From an uncultured Bacilli bacterium (GTDB lineage: Bacteria > Bacillota_I > Bacilli_A > RF39 > UBA660): a DNA stretch of 7,205 bases. The stretch's first letter is position 1. Each line of letters starts with the position of its first letter. The notes beneath the pieces are model-generated. The model ran no database searches, was not told where the DNA came from, and was given only the letters and a program-made list of their open reading frames with translations. The stretch spans positions 1 to 7,205 of the forward strand of contig CANRCI010000067.1 in NCBI GenBank assembly GCA_947629075.1, in the 5' to 3' direction. A program made the position numbers and the translations under genes. This document shows positions 1 through 7,057 of this stretch, piece by piece.

Positions 1-2240
1 TCACCACGTTTACCAGGACAAATATTTTCACACAATCCACAACCAGTACAATTTTCATAACTAAAGCCGATTGTGAATTTTAAATCTTTATCTTGTAGAT
101 TAGCATTGATCAAATCTTTTCTAACCGCATCTGGTAAATATTCTTCCTCTTCGTCGTTAATCAAAAATGGTCTTACCACCGCATGAGGGCAAACAAATGA
201 ACATAGATTACAACTAATACATTTTTCACTATTGAACGAAGGTAGACGATCAGTGATATTTCTCTTTTCAACACTGGCCATACCACCATCGAAAGATCCA
301 TCCATAAAGCCACTCAATTGACTTACTTTTAACGAATCACCCTTCTTAGCTTCCAACATACTGAATAAATCTCTTTTACATCCTGCTAAAGATTTAGTTG
401 GCATATTAGAGGTATCAACTTTCTCTAAAAGATCTAAAGCTCTATCGATAAGCTTTATATTCTTATCAATAATACTTCTACCTTTATTAGTAAATAACAC
501 CTCTAAATTCTTCTTTAACTCTTTAATCGCAAAATTAAATGGAATAATTTTACTCAATTTAAATATCAATGTTTCAATAATGGTATTTATTTTATTATTA
601 AGTCCTACTTCCATAGCCGCATCAGTAGCATCAACTATATAAACTTTAATATTTTTTTGAGTTATTATTTTTTTATCATGATTAGTAAAGTAATTTAATA
701 CTTCATCTTTACCTTTATTAGTATTGAGTAAGAAAATACCATTTTCACAAATATTATCTAGCATATTGTATTTTACTAGGTAATTGTCTTTAGTACACAC
801 TACTAACTGAGGACTTTCGACGTAATAAGTACTTCTTATCGGTTGATTAGAAAAGCGCAGATGACTACGAGTAAGTCCCCCAGATTTTTTAGAATCGTAT
901 TCAAAATATCCTTGGGTATAGGCCTTAGTATTACTACCAGTAATTTTTATTATATCTTTAGAGGCACTTACCATTCCATCAGAACCAAAGCCATAAATTA
1001 GTATTTCATGACTGTCATTCGGCATGTCGAACTTTACTTCTTTTAGACTCTTTTTAGTAACGTCATCGACAATTCCAATCGTAAATCCATTGAATTTTTT
1101 AGGATTATCTAGAAAATCGTATATCGCTTTAATTTGATAAGGAGTGGTATTCTTACTAGAAAGTCCATATCTTCCACCGATTACTTCAATATCTTTATTA
1201 TGTTCACTTATGACGTTTTTAACATCTAGATATAGTGGTTCAGCTGCCCCACTTTCTTTAGTACGATCTAAAACAGCAATTTTTTCAACTGTATCAGGCA
1301 AAACATCTAAAAGATATTTACTACTAAATGGTCGATACAAATGTACTTCGATAAGTCCTAATTCTTCACCATTACCATTCAATACATCGATCGTTTCCTT
1401 TATTGTTTCGCATACTGATCCCATCGCAACAATTACCTTCTTAGCTTTTTTACTACCATAATAGTTAAAAGGTTTATAGTCACGTTTAGTTATTTTATTA
1501 ATTTCAGCCATATAATTGTTAACAATATCGGGTAAATTATCATAATATTTATTTCTAGATTCCGCTATTTGGAAATAAATGTCATCATTTTGATTAGTAC
1601 CGCGTGTCACGATGTTGTTGGATAGAGCACGACTTTTAAATTCGTTAAGACTATTCATATTAATTAGCGACTTAACTTTATCCATGTCCAATAGTTCAAT
1701 TTTTTGTAATTCATGCGAAGTTCTAAACCCATCAAAAGAATTGACAAAAGGTATTCTTCCTTCAATAGTTGATAAATAACTGACACTGGTTAGATCCATT
1801 ACTTGTTGAACACTAGAAGATACCAAAATGGCAAAGCCAGTTTGACGGACAGCATAGATGTCCTGGTGATCGCCAAGAATAGATAGGGCATGGGTTGCAA
1901 TACTACGCGATGCAACATTGATAACACATGGTAACATTTCCCCTGCTATTTTATACATGTTAGGAATCATTAAAAGCAATCCCTGACTAGCTGTAAAAGT
2001 TGATGCAAGCATTCCGTTTTGTAATGCACCGTGAACCATACCAATGGCTCCAGCCTCGCTTTGCATCTCTACTACTTTAACTACATCATTAAAAAAATTC
2101 TTTTTACCACTACTTGCCCATTTATCTGTATATTCAGCCATTGGAGAAGCTGGTGTTATCGGATAAATCCCCGCAAGTTCTGTAAAGTTGTAGGCAACAT
2201 AGCTGCAAGCTTCGTTACCATCCATTATTTTGTATTTCAT
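1..2240 (-). CDS. nifJ: pyruvate:ferredoxin (flavodoxin) oxidoreductase, 3' part cut off by the window edge
   Basis: This cytoplasmic enzyme oxidatively decarboxylates pyruvate with CoA to acetyl-CoA and CO2 and reduces ferredoxin, the main pyruvate-to-acetyl-CoA step of many anaerobes. The frame is open from ATG 2240 to the left edge: 746 codons of the usual 1170-1190. Visible in order: the N-terminal pyruvate-binding domain with YPITPASPMAE (residues 26-36) and E62 and R112, which match the Thr31, Glu64 and Arg114 active-site positions of characterised enzymes; HALSILGDHQD; the gamma-type domain with GFGSDGM and YDSKKSGG; the EKR linker; and a two-cluster ferredoxin domain with CISCNLCSFVCP and CTGCGLCENICP. 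The TPP-binding C-terminal domain lies outside the window. An in-frame ATG at 2264 would add eight residues, but it has no Shine-Dalgarno and sits directly after a -10 box. ATG 2240 has AAGAG seven bases upstream. No frameshift was seen. The family call is firm. Confidence 0.97.
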   Translation of the reverse strand, partial: MKYKIMDGNEACSYVAYNFTELAGIYPITPASPMAEYTDKWASSGKKNFFNDVVKVVEMQSEAGAIGMVHGALQNGMLASTFTASQGLLLMIPNMYKIAGEMLPCVINVASRSIATHALSILGDHQDIYAVRQTGFAILVSSSVQQVMDLTSVSYLSTIEGRIPFVNSFDGFRTSHELQKIELLDMDKVKSLINMNSLNEFKSRALSNNIVTRGTNQNDDIYFQIAESRNKYYDNLPDIVNNYMAEINKITKRDYKPFNYYGSKKAKKVIVAMGSVCETIKETIDVLNGNGEELGLIEVHLYRPFSSKYLLDVLPDTVEKIAVLDRTKESGAAEPLYLDVKNVISEHNKDIEVIGGRYGLSSKNTTPYQIKAIYDFLDNPKKFNGFTIGIVDDVTKKSLKEVKFDMPNDSHEILIYGFGSDGMVSASKDIIKITGSNTKAYTQGYFEYDSKKSGGLTRSHLRFSNQPIRSTYYVESPQLVVCTKDNYLVKYNMLDNICENGIFLLNTNKGKDEVLNYFTNHDKKIITQKNIKVYIVDATDAAMEVGLNNKINTIIETLIFKLSKIIPFNFAIKELKKNLEVLFTNKGRSIIDKNIKLIDRALDLLEKVDTSNMPTKSLAGCKRDLFSMLEAKKGDSLKVSQLSGFMDGSFDGGMASVEKRNITDRLPSFNSEKCISCNLCSFVCPHAVVRPFLINDEEEEYLPDAVRKDLINANLQDKDLKFTIGFSYENCTGCGLCENICPGKRG

Positions 2241-2268
2241 CTCATCACTCTTTTCTAAGTTCATTTTT

Positions 2269-2298
2269 ATTATATAATAAATGCGCGAAAAATGAAAA
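2269..2298 (-). promoter_or_regulatory. candidate sigma-A promoter of nifJ
   Basis: On the minus strand, TTTTCA (2298-2293; four of six matches to TTGACA) lies 18 bases before a perfect TATAAT (2274-2269). Transcription would begin near 2262, at or inside the upstream ATG 2264. This leaves a leader of about 22 bases before ATG 2240 and supports that codon as the start. A TATAAT hexamer is easy to find by chance in DNA this AT-rich, but its place after a terminator and before a gene fits. Confidence 0.5.
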
Positions 2299-2330
2299 CA
2301 TACTTTATTTTTTTGACATATTTCTAAACC

Positions 2331-2356
2331 AAAAAAAAGAATGTTTGACACATTCT
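2331..2356 (-). terminator. intrinsic terminator after the Big2-domain gene
   Basis: Arms AGAATGT (2338-2344) and ACATTCT (2350-2356) pair perfectly over 7 bp around the five-base loop 2345-2349. On the minus strand the hairpin is followed at once by a T run (2337-2331). It starts four bases beyond the stop codon at 2361-2363 and separates that gene from nifJ. Confidence 0.88.
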
Positions 2357-2360
2357 ATTT

Positions 2361-4394
2361 TTAATTGACGACAGTTACTTCACAACTAGCACGTTTACCA
2401 TTATACGTTTTAGCAGAAATAGTTGCCTTACCAGCTTTTTTAGCTACTACCCAATAATTTTGAGCATCGTATTCGGCCACAGCGGAATTGGTTGATGACC
2501 AAGTAATCGTCTGATTAGTCGAATCCTTTGGATATACAGTTGCGCGAAGTGGCATTTTAGTACCAACTTTAATCGTTAAACTAGTATTTGAAAGGCCGAT
2601 ACTTTCAGGAATGATATCACCACTTACTACTTTGACCGTACATCTAGCTGTCTTATTACCACTACTTACTGTTATCGTAGTTGTACCGACATTAACAGCT
2701 TTGATTTTTCCCTTATTGTCGATTGTTGCTACACTACCATTTGACGAAGTATAAGTAATCTTTTTGTTAGTAGCATTCGATGGGGAAACCGTGGCGACTA
2801 AATTAGCTGTTTGTCCACGAGCTAAAGTCATAGATGTCGAATTCAATTTGATACTGGTCACTGGTATTTCGGTACTAGTTACCGTAACATGGACTGTTGC
2901 TTTTTTACCATTACTAGTCATTGCTGTAATAGTTGCACTTCCTACCCCTCTAGCATATATAGTTCCACCACTAACTGTTGCGACACTGGTATTACTACTA
3001 GACCAAGAAATACTCTTATTAGTAGCATTTGATGGCGTAATAGCTGCACTTACATGATAGCTTGAACCATTTTTCATAGTAACGGAATTAGTTGCCAGTG
3101 TTATCCCGGTAACAGGATTTTTATCAGCTACAACTTTAACGGTACAAGTAGTACTCAATCCATTGGCTGTTTGAGCTTTAATCGTCGCTGATCCAATTGC
3201 TTTAGCTGTCACTTTACCACTGGCATTAACTGTTGCTACCGTATTATTAGAACTACTCCAAGTAGTTTTCTTCGTCGTCGCATTACTAGGTTCATAACTT
3301 ATCTTTAAACTATAAGTCTGTTTTGGAGTCAAAATAATTTCACGGTTGTTCAAAGTAACTTTCTTAACTGGAATTTCTCGAACAGTAACTTTTCCACGAG
3401 CTGTTTTACCCAAGTAATCAGTAATTTCCAGTATCGTTTCACCCTCACTTATACCAGTTATGACACCCTTAGCATCAACTTTAGCAATTTCTTCATTAAC
3501 TATTGAATAAGTCATTATTTTTAAAGCATTATTAGGTATTGTCGTAAACGAAGCATTAGCTTTAGCACCAAGTCCAACCTCGATATCGTTAACTACTAAC
3601 TTTTCAACTAAAACTTCATCACTTTTAACATTTACTCTAATCTTTACTGCTTCACGTTCATCTTGCGGTTTGATAGAAATGTAACAAGATCCACGGTGAA
3701 GAGCTTTGACAACTCCACCTTCTACTGTTGCAACATTGGTATTACTACTGCTCCACTCTACATCTTCAGGTTTAGCACCAGTAATTTCTAAAGTCTTCTC
3801 TTCTCCCTTGTTTAATTCCACTATCTCATCTTTAAAGGCAAGAGGATCCAAATTACTTATAACAGTAACTAAAACTTTACTAGTTTTACCACCTTTAGGT
3901 TTAACTTTAATTATGACAGTCCCCTCTTTTAATCCTTTAACTTTACCAGCCGTAACACTAGCAATAGTCGGATCAGTTGAGGTCCATACCAATTTATCTT
4001 TATCCGAAATACTTGTCTCAATTACTTGTTCTTCCCCTATTTTTACAACCATATCTTTAATAGTGACACCCGCTGTTTTATTGGCTTGAACGACAAAATA
4101 GATGATCAATGCCATTACAATGACAATGATAGGTATTAACACCAACATCAAACGTCTAATTTTTTGCTTTCTCAATAAAGTCGGATCAGTATCATCGAAT
4201 GAAACAAAATCGTTATTGGAGTCTTGTTGTTGATCTTTATTCTCTTCATTTTCTTCAAAAGACTCTACTTCTTCCATCGGCATACTGAAATTGTTATTGT
4301 TACTGTTTTCATTTATTTCACTAGAATTGTTATCATACATATTATTTTGGAAGTTTACATCTTCACTGTTAGAAAAATCGTTATCGTCATTCAT
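2361..4394 (-). CDS. membrane-anchored surface protein with seven bacterial Ig-like (Big2) domains
   Basis: A 677-residue protein likely displayed on the cell surface. Residues 1-70 are acidic and Asn-rich low complexity (21 Asp/Glu, 18 Asn, one Lys). A basic RKQKIRR (75-81) and one hydrophobic helix (about 82-103) follow, so by the positive-inside rule the tail is cytoplasmic and the rest is outside. The outer part is seven tandem Big2-type beta-sandwich domains, at about 109-179, 187-256, 263-338, 342-422, 427-506, 511-590 and 596-676. Signatures are the W/Y-S-S-S/T-N, V-A-T-V and G-x-A/T-T-I turns (W137, W214, Y296, W379, W464, Y548, W632). There is no LPXTG motif or enzymatic domain, so a structural, adhesive or glycan-binding role is inferred and the ligand is unknown. 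The start is firm: AAGGAGGA (4401-4408) lies six bases upstream of the ATG. It sits between terminators on both sides, so it is probably a single-gene unit. Confidence 0.92.
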   Translation of the reverse strand: MNDDNDFSNSEDVNFQNNMYDNNSSEINENSNNNNFSMPMEEVESFEENEENKDQQQDSNNDFVSFDDTDPTLLRKQKIRRLMLVLIPIIVIVMALIIYFVVQANKTAGVTIKDMVVKIGEEQVIETSISDKDKLVWTSTDPTIASVTAGKVKGLKEGTVIIKVKPKGGKTSKVLVTVISNLDPLAFKDEIVELNKGEEKTLEITGAKPEDVEWSSSNTNVATVEGGVVKALHRGSCYISIKPQDEREAVKIRVNVKSDEVLVEKLVVNDIEVGLGAKANASFTTIPNNALKIMTYSIVNEEIAKVDAKGVITGISEGETILEITDYLGKTARGKVTVREIPVKKVTLNNREIILTPKQTYSLKISYEPSNATTKKTTWSSSNNTVATVNASGKVTAKAIGSATIKAQTANGLSTTCTVKVVADKNPVTGITLATNSVTMKNGSSYHVSAAITPSNATNKSISWSSSNTSVATVSGGTIYARGVGSATITAMTSNGKKATVHVTVTSTEIPVTSIKLNSTSMTLARGQTANLVATVSPSNATNKKITYTSSNGSVATIDNKGKIKAVNVGTTTITVSSGNKTARCTVKVVSGDIIPESIGLSNTSLTIKVGTKMPLRATVYPKDSTNQTITWSSTNSAVAEYDAQNYWVVAKKAGKATISAKTYNGKRASCEVTVVN
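2367..3371 (-). repeat. C-terminal Big2 repeats 4-7, period 84-85 codons
   Basis: Domains 4 to 7 keep a regular period: PSNAT at residues 369, 454 and 538, and the diverged PKDST at 622, are spaced 85, 84 and 84 residues. Repeats 5 and 6 still show nucleotide identity: the 17 bases at 2767-2783 recur at 3019-3035 with one mismatch, exactly 252 bp apart. Domains 1-3 are more diverged and shorter. This looks like tandem duplication at the distal end of the protein. Confidence 0.8.
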
Positions 4395-4414
4395 AACTAT
4401 TCCTCCTTATTCTA

Positions 4415-4442
4415 ATAATATATTAACACATTATTACAGCAA
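4415..4442 (-). promoter_or_regulatory. weak candidate promoter for the Big2-domain gene
   Basis: On the minus strand TTGCTG (4442-4437) precedes TATTAT (4420-4415) by 16 bases. The -10 box matches five of six positions, but the -35 matches only three. Transcription would begin near 4408, at the edge of the ribosome binding site, leaving a leader of about 14 bases. A promoter is expected here because a terminator lies directly upstream, but this one could be chance in AT-rich DNA, or the gene may rely on readthrough. Confidence 0.25.
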
Positions 4443-4475
4443 AAAAAAGAAGACATCTATTTTTATTTGTCTTCT
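4441..4475 (-). terminator. intrinsic terminator after the phosphodiester glycosidase gene
   Basis: Arms AGAAGACA (4448-4455) and TGTCTTCT (4468-4475) form a perfect 8-bp stem with a 12-base loop (4456-4467). On the minus strand a T run (4447-4441) follows. A-T pairs 4444-4447 with 4476-4479 could lengthen the stem. It begins within six bases of the stop codon at 4481-4483. Confidence 0.9.
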
Positions 4476-4480
4476 TTTTA

Positions 4481-5839
4481 TCATTTTACAACTAACCAAG
4501 CATTAGGAATTGCTCTAGTCTTAGCTTTGAAATTACCATTACGTGGATTAGTGATTATTTCGTGATTTAAAGTCATCGCACTGGATGTACCACCATCCAT
4601 ATTAGCAGCATTATAAGCTCCATACAACTTCATAACTTCAGCTAAATCGTTCATGTCAGCTCCAACACTAGCCGTTTGTCGACCATCGATAACTAATAAT
4701 AAGACAATACCATCTTTTCTTTGACCAATCGCCGTACGTGGTGCTTGTCCCCATCCACCATTTCCTTTGATGAATGAAGATTCACCGTTTACTATTAGGA
4801 ACGGACCAAAGTCAACCGCATCTCTTATACCGGCATTTATGGCTTGTTGGGCACTCATTCGTGATAGAACTAATTTATTTTCTTTATTGAATCCAACTAT
4901 TCCACCAACTCCGACAGCTCTGACATTATTGGCAAGCAATTTTCCACCAGAGATTACCACACCATGAGGAACTCCTCCAGTACTATTCCAGTTAGGATCA
5001 TAGAACCCACCAGCATTAGTTCCGATAACGGCATTATAGTTTTTCGAAATAGTTGTAAGCATCTGTCCATAAGATCCAGCAAGTGAAGAACCAAGTCCCT
5101 TACTTACTCCAATTATTACCTTAGAAGGATCGTAGACAACTGCTAACTTACCACGATATCCATTTCTCTTTATATCAATAATCTTATATAGATCATTACC
5201 TTTATCTCTTTTTAAAACTGCTTCTTCATATTTATTGGCATAAACAGTTGGTCTTTCCTGACTGATATTAATTTGATTAGGATCAGTATCTTCCCCAGAC
5301 TCTATTACCATATTCTCTGATAACACTTTGTTGATGTAATCTTCACTGTAAAACCAAGTTGCTAAATACTTGTGATTCATCGTCGTCATAGCAGTAGGAA
5401 TCAACCAATTTCTAAAACCATCATACGGTCCATATAAAAGAAACATTACTAAAGAAGAAAGACCAATATAAAAAGTTAAGAAAATCCCTAACAAAATCTT
5501 AAACCACAACTTAACCTTTCTTCCTGTCTTAATCTTTTTATTTTTAAACCTCATCAAAAGTCCCGCGAATAAAAGACCAAAAGACAAAACATCAAGAATT
5601 AAAATATCTACTGATAAAGGAATATTTATAAGTTCATGACTATGTAGCGAAATTATAAATAGATAAGTAAACAAAGGTATTAAGAACGCACTTAAAATGA
5701 TTAGTTTAATACCAACTACTCTTTTAGATTTACGATATGGAACTTTTCTTAAAACTTTTTTTGTCTTTTTACCGGATTTAGGTTTCTTACTTGTACTAGA
5801 ATTTATTTTAACCACAGGTTCTTTACTATTTCCGCTCAT
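4481..5839 (-). CDS. membrane-anchored phosphodiester glycosidase (NAGPA domain, PF09992 type)
   Basis: A 452-residue protein. A Lys/Arg-rich N-terminus (about 19-40) precedes three hydrophobic helices (about 44-65, 74-97, 112-136), with a basic loop (99-110) between helices 2 and 3. This puts the N-terminus inside and the catalytic domain (about 190-452) outside. That domain carries the family hallmarks NAGGFYDPNWN (275-285), PHGVVISGGK (291-300), DFGPF (343-347), APRTAIG (366-372), VIDGRQ (383-388) and MDGGTSS (414-420). The namesake mammalian enzyme removes GlcNAc from a GlcNAc-phospho-mannose diester. Bacterial relatives are often labelled exopolysaccharide biosynthesis proteins, so a sugar-phosphodiester in a surface glycopolymer is the likely substrate, though not shown here. 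AAGGAGA (5847-5853) lies seven bases before the ATG. It follows the small membrane protein gene by 18 bp, so the two are almost certainly co-transcribed, and it ends at a strong terminator. Confidence 0.92.
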   Translation of the reverse strand: MSGNSKEPVVKINSSTSKKPKSGKKTKKVLRKVPYRKSKRVVGIKLIILSAFLIPLFTYLFIISLHSHELINIPLSVDILILDVLSFGLLFAGLLMRFKNKKIKTGRKVKLWFKILLGIFLTFYIGLSSLVMFLLYGPYDGFRNWLIPTAMTTMNHKYLATWFYSEDYINKVLSENMVIESGEDTDPNQINISQERPTVYANKYEEAVLKRDKGNDLYKIIDIKRNGYRGKLAVVYDPSKVIIGVSKGLGSSLAGSYGQMLTTISKNYNAVIGTNAGGFYDPNWNSTGGVPHGVVISGGKLLANNVRAVGVGGIVGFNKENKLVLSRMSAQQAINAGIRDAVDFGPFLIVNGESSFIKGNGGWGQAPRTAIGQRKDGIVLLLVIDGRQTASVGADMNDLAEVMKLYGAYNAANMDGGTSSAMTLNHEIITNPRNGNFKAKTRAIPNAWLVVK

Positions 5840-5857
5840 ACAACAATCTCCTTGTTA

Positions 5858-6373
5858 CTATTTTTCTACAATTGTATCTGGTTCATACTCTTTTAACAAT
5901 TCTTGACCTTTAGACTTATTGTACATCTTTACTTCTTCATTAAATTTTTCTATATCACTGTTAAAATAATTTATCATCTGACGATAATTAAAGAGAAAAG
6001 CTTCACTTTTGTTTTTTACATCATCATCACCACTAATACTAGCCATCTTAGGTGTTTCTTCTTTCAAGTTCTGTGAAACGTCTTCAACTTCTTTAACCAC
6101 TTCAGTATATTCATCTAATTTTTTAGTCATTTCGTAATAGTTATTTGCGATATTATTGATATCATTATCGATTACTTCATCGTATACTTCACTTCTAACA
6201 TCGTAGAATTTATCGTATTTAACGCGAAAAACTTCATAATCTGTAAGTATTCTCTCTTTAGCTTCATTTAAATTTAAAGTTTCATTAAACAAAATAAGTT
6301 GGACAATACCACCTGATAAAATAAAAGATACTCCAACCATCATGAATAAAACAGACATCGTTTTAAGCTTCAT
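5858..6373 (-). CDS. small single-pass membrane protein with acidic helical ectodomain, function unknown
   Basis: I do not recognise a family. The 171-residue product starts MKLKTMS, has one hydrophobic helix (about 7-29) and then a charged, mostly acidic, Tyr- and Glu-rich segment (31-171) with heptad-like stretches (about 36-107 and 123-163), so a helical or coiled-coil extracytoplasmic domain is likely. It has no cysteine, so it is not a lipoprotein, and no clear signal-peptidase site, so the helix probably stays as an anchor with the N-terminus inside. The start is ATG 6373, five bases after AGGTGG (6379-6384). The in-frame GTG at 6382 lies within that Shine-Dalgarno and is not a credible start. 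The gene is first in a tight pair with the phosphodiester glycosidase, which suggests a partner or scaffold for that enzyme; this is inference from position only. Confidence 0.85.
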   Translation of the reverse strand: MKLKTMSVLFMMVGVSFILSGGIVQLILFNETLNLNEAKERILTDYEVFRVKYDKFYDVRSEVYDEVIDNDINNIANNYYEMTKKLDEYTEVVKEVEDVSQNLKEETPKMASISGDDDVKNKSEAFLFNYRQMINYFNSDIEKFNEEVKMYNKSKGQELLKEYEPDTIVEK

Positions 6374-6378
6374 ACAAA

Positions 6379-6384
6379 CCACCT
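6379..6384 (-). promoter_or_regulatory. ribosome binding site that fixes the start at ATG 6373
   Basis: AGGTGG on the minus strand, five bases before ATG 6373. An upstream GTG (6382-6380) in the same frame overlaps these bases and has no Shine-Dalgarno of its own, so the three extra N-terminal residues it would add (M-V-C) are not real. Confidence 0.8.
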
Positions 6385-6393
6385 ACTTTTATA

Positions 6394-6422
6394 AATATAC
6401 CATATATTGTAGTTTTTGAAAA
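6394..6422 (-). promoter_or_regulatory. candidate promoter for the small membrane protein and glycosidase pair
   Basis: On the minus strand TTTTCA (6422-6417) is followed after 17 bases by TATATT (6399-6394; five of six matches). The start of transcription would be near 6387, about 14 bases before ATG 6373. It sits in the 57-bp gap after the CorB-like gene, where I see no terminator, so the pair could also be reached by readthrough. The -35 hexamer is the same as that proposed for nifJ. Confidence 0.42.
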
Positions 6423-6430
6423 GTTCACTT

Positions 6431-7021
6431 TCATTTATTTTTCACAAAATATGACATAAATTTAGAAAATTCGTACATGATCAAAGTCCCTTTATTAACA
6501 GCATAAGCTTTACCCATGGCTTTACCACCAATCGTAAGGGAAGCGATTAAGGCTGTCACAGGAAGAGTGATCAATAAGGCATCAATTTTTAATTTACTAG
6601 CTATTATAATCGAGATGGCCGCTCCTGCTGAACCACTAATTATTCCACAGATATCTCCCACTACATCATTACAAAAGCTAGATACTTTATCCGCATGTTT
6701 TATGAAATAAACTGCTAGACTAGCACCGCGAACTTTTTTAGCAGCCATCGAATGAAATGTCTTAACATCGGCGGAAGTAGTCGAAATACCAACCATATCA
6801 AAAACGACACCAATTAAAATTACTATTAAGACTAATATTATACTAAAGAAAATATTGATATTAGGAATTAATGTTTCTGAGACAAAAGAAAAAACTAATG
6901 AGATCAAAAAGGCCGTAATCGTTATGGTAAAAATCCATTTCAAATCCACTAATTGACGATGTTCAGCTTTTTTCTTACTAGCTTTCTTAGAATATTTCTC
7001 TTTATATATTTTTCTTTTCAT
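6431..7021 (-). CDS. four-helix membrane protein, CorB/CNNM (DUF21)-like without CBS domains
   Basis: A 196-residue integral membrane protein with a very basic N-terminus (1-22, Lys-rich) and four hydrophobic segments, at about 29-49, 56-76, 122-142 and 146-166. Between helices 2 and 3 is a soluble segment holding FDMVGISTTSADVKTFHSMA, KKVRGA (95-100) and SSFCNDVVGDICGIISG (114-130). Near the C-terminus is GGKAMGK (165-171). This pattern resembles short bacterial proteins labelled Mg2+/Co2+ transporter CorB-like, recalled from memory and not searched. Full-length CorB proteins carry CBS and CorC domains, which are absent here, so transport activity should not be assumed. AAGAGGT (7026-7032) lies four bases before the ATG. 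It is followed after 57 bp by the small membrane protein gene and may head the same operon. Confidence 0.8.
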   Translation of the reverse strand: MKRKIYKEKYSKKASKKKAEHRQLVDLKWIFTITITAFLISLVFSFVSETLIPNINIFFSIILVLIVILIGVVFDMVGISTTSADVKTFHSMAAKKVRGASLAVYFIKHADKVSSFCNDVVGDICGIISGSAGAAISIIIASKLKIDALLITLPVTALIASLTIGGKAMGKAYAVNKGTLIMYEFSKFMSYFVKNK

Positions 7022-7043
7022 AATTACCTCTTAAAAAAAAGAA

Positions 7044-7057
7044 ATAGCAATTGCTAT
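7044..7057. repeat. perfect 14-bp palindrome ahead of the CorB-like gene
   Basis: ATAGCAATTGCTAT reads the same on both strands. On the minus strand it is followed by TTC and eight Ts (7043-7033), then the ribosome binding site. It could be a weak terminator or attenuator (5-bp stem, AATT loop) or a dimeric repressor operator, since it overlaps the -10 region of the candidate promoter at 7053-7081. Sequence alone does not decide. Confidence 0.6.

Noticed and set aside
1144..1461. Open frame on the plus strand inside nifJ
   Set aside because: It lies antisense to the firmly identified nifJ frame, has no ribosome binding site and its product has no recognisable domain.
2361..2420. Sortase anchor at the C-terminus of the Big2 protein
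   Set aside because: There is no LPXTG motif, hydrophobic tail or basic end. The protein stops right after the last Ig-like strand.
2764..4089. Plus-strand open frames opposite the Big2 gene (for example 2764-3057 and 3706-4089)
   Set aside because: Their Val/Leu/Thr-rich products mirror the Thr/Ser/Val/Lys-rich repeats of the real gene on the other strand. They recur with the repeat period and lack start signals.
2361..4394. CRISPR array or DNA-level satellite in the repeat-rich gene
   Set aside because: The repeats are protein-domain repeats about 252 bp long in an intact reading frame, with no spacer pattern.
6374..6382. GTG at 6382 as the start of the small membrane protein
   Set aside because: The GTG is part of the Shine-Dalgarno AGGTGG that serves ATG 6373.
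4481..7021. Mycoplasma-type code with UGA read as tryptophan
   Set aside because: Two genes end naturally at TGA next to terminators or the next gene, and tryptophan codons are TGG.
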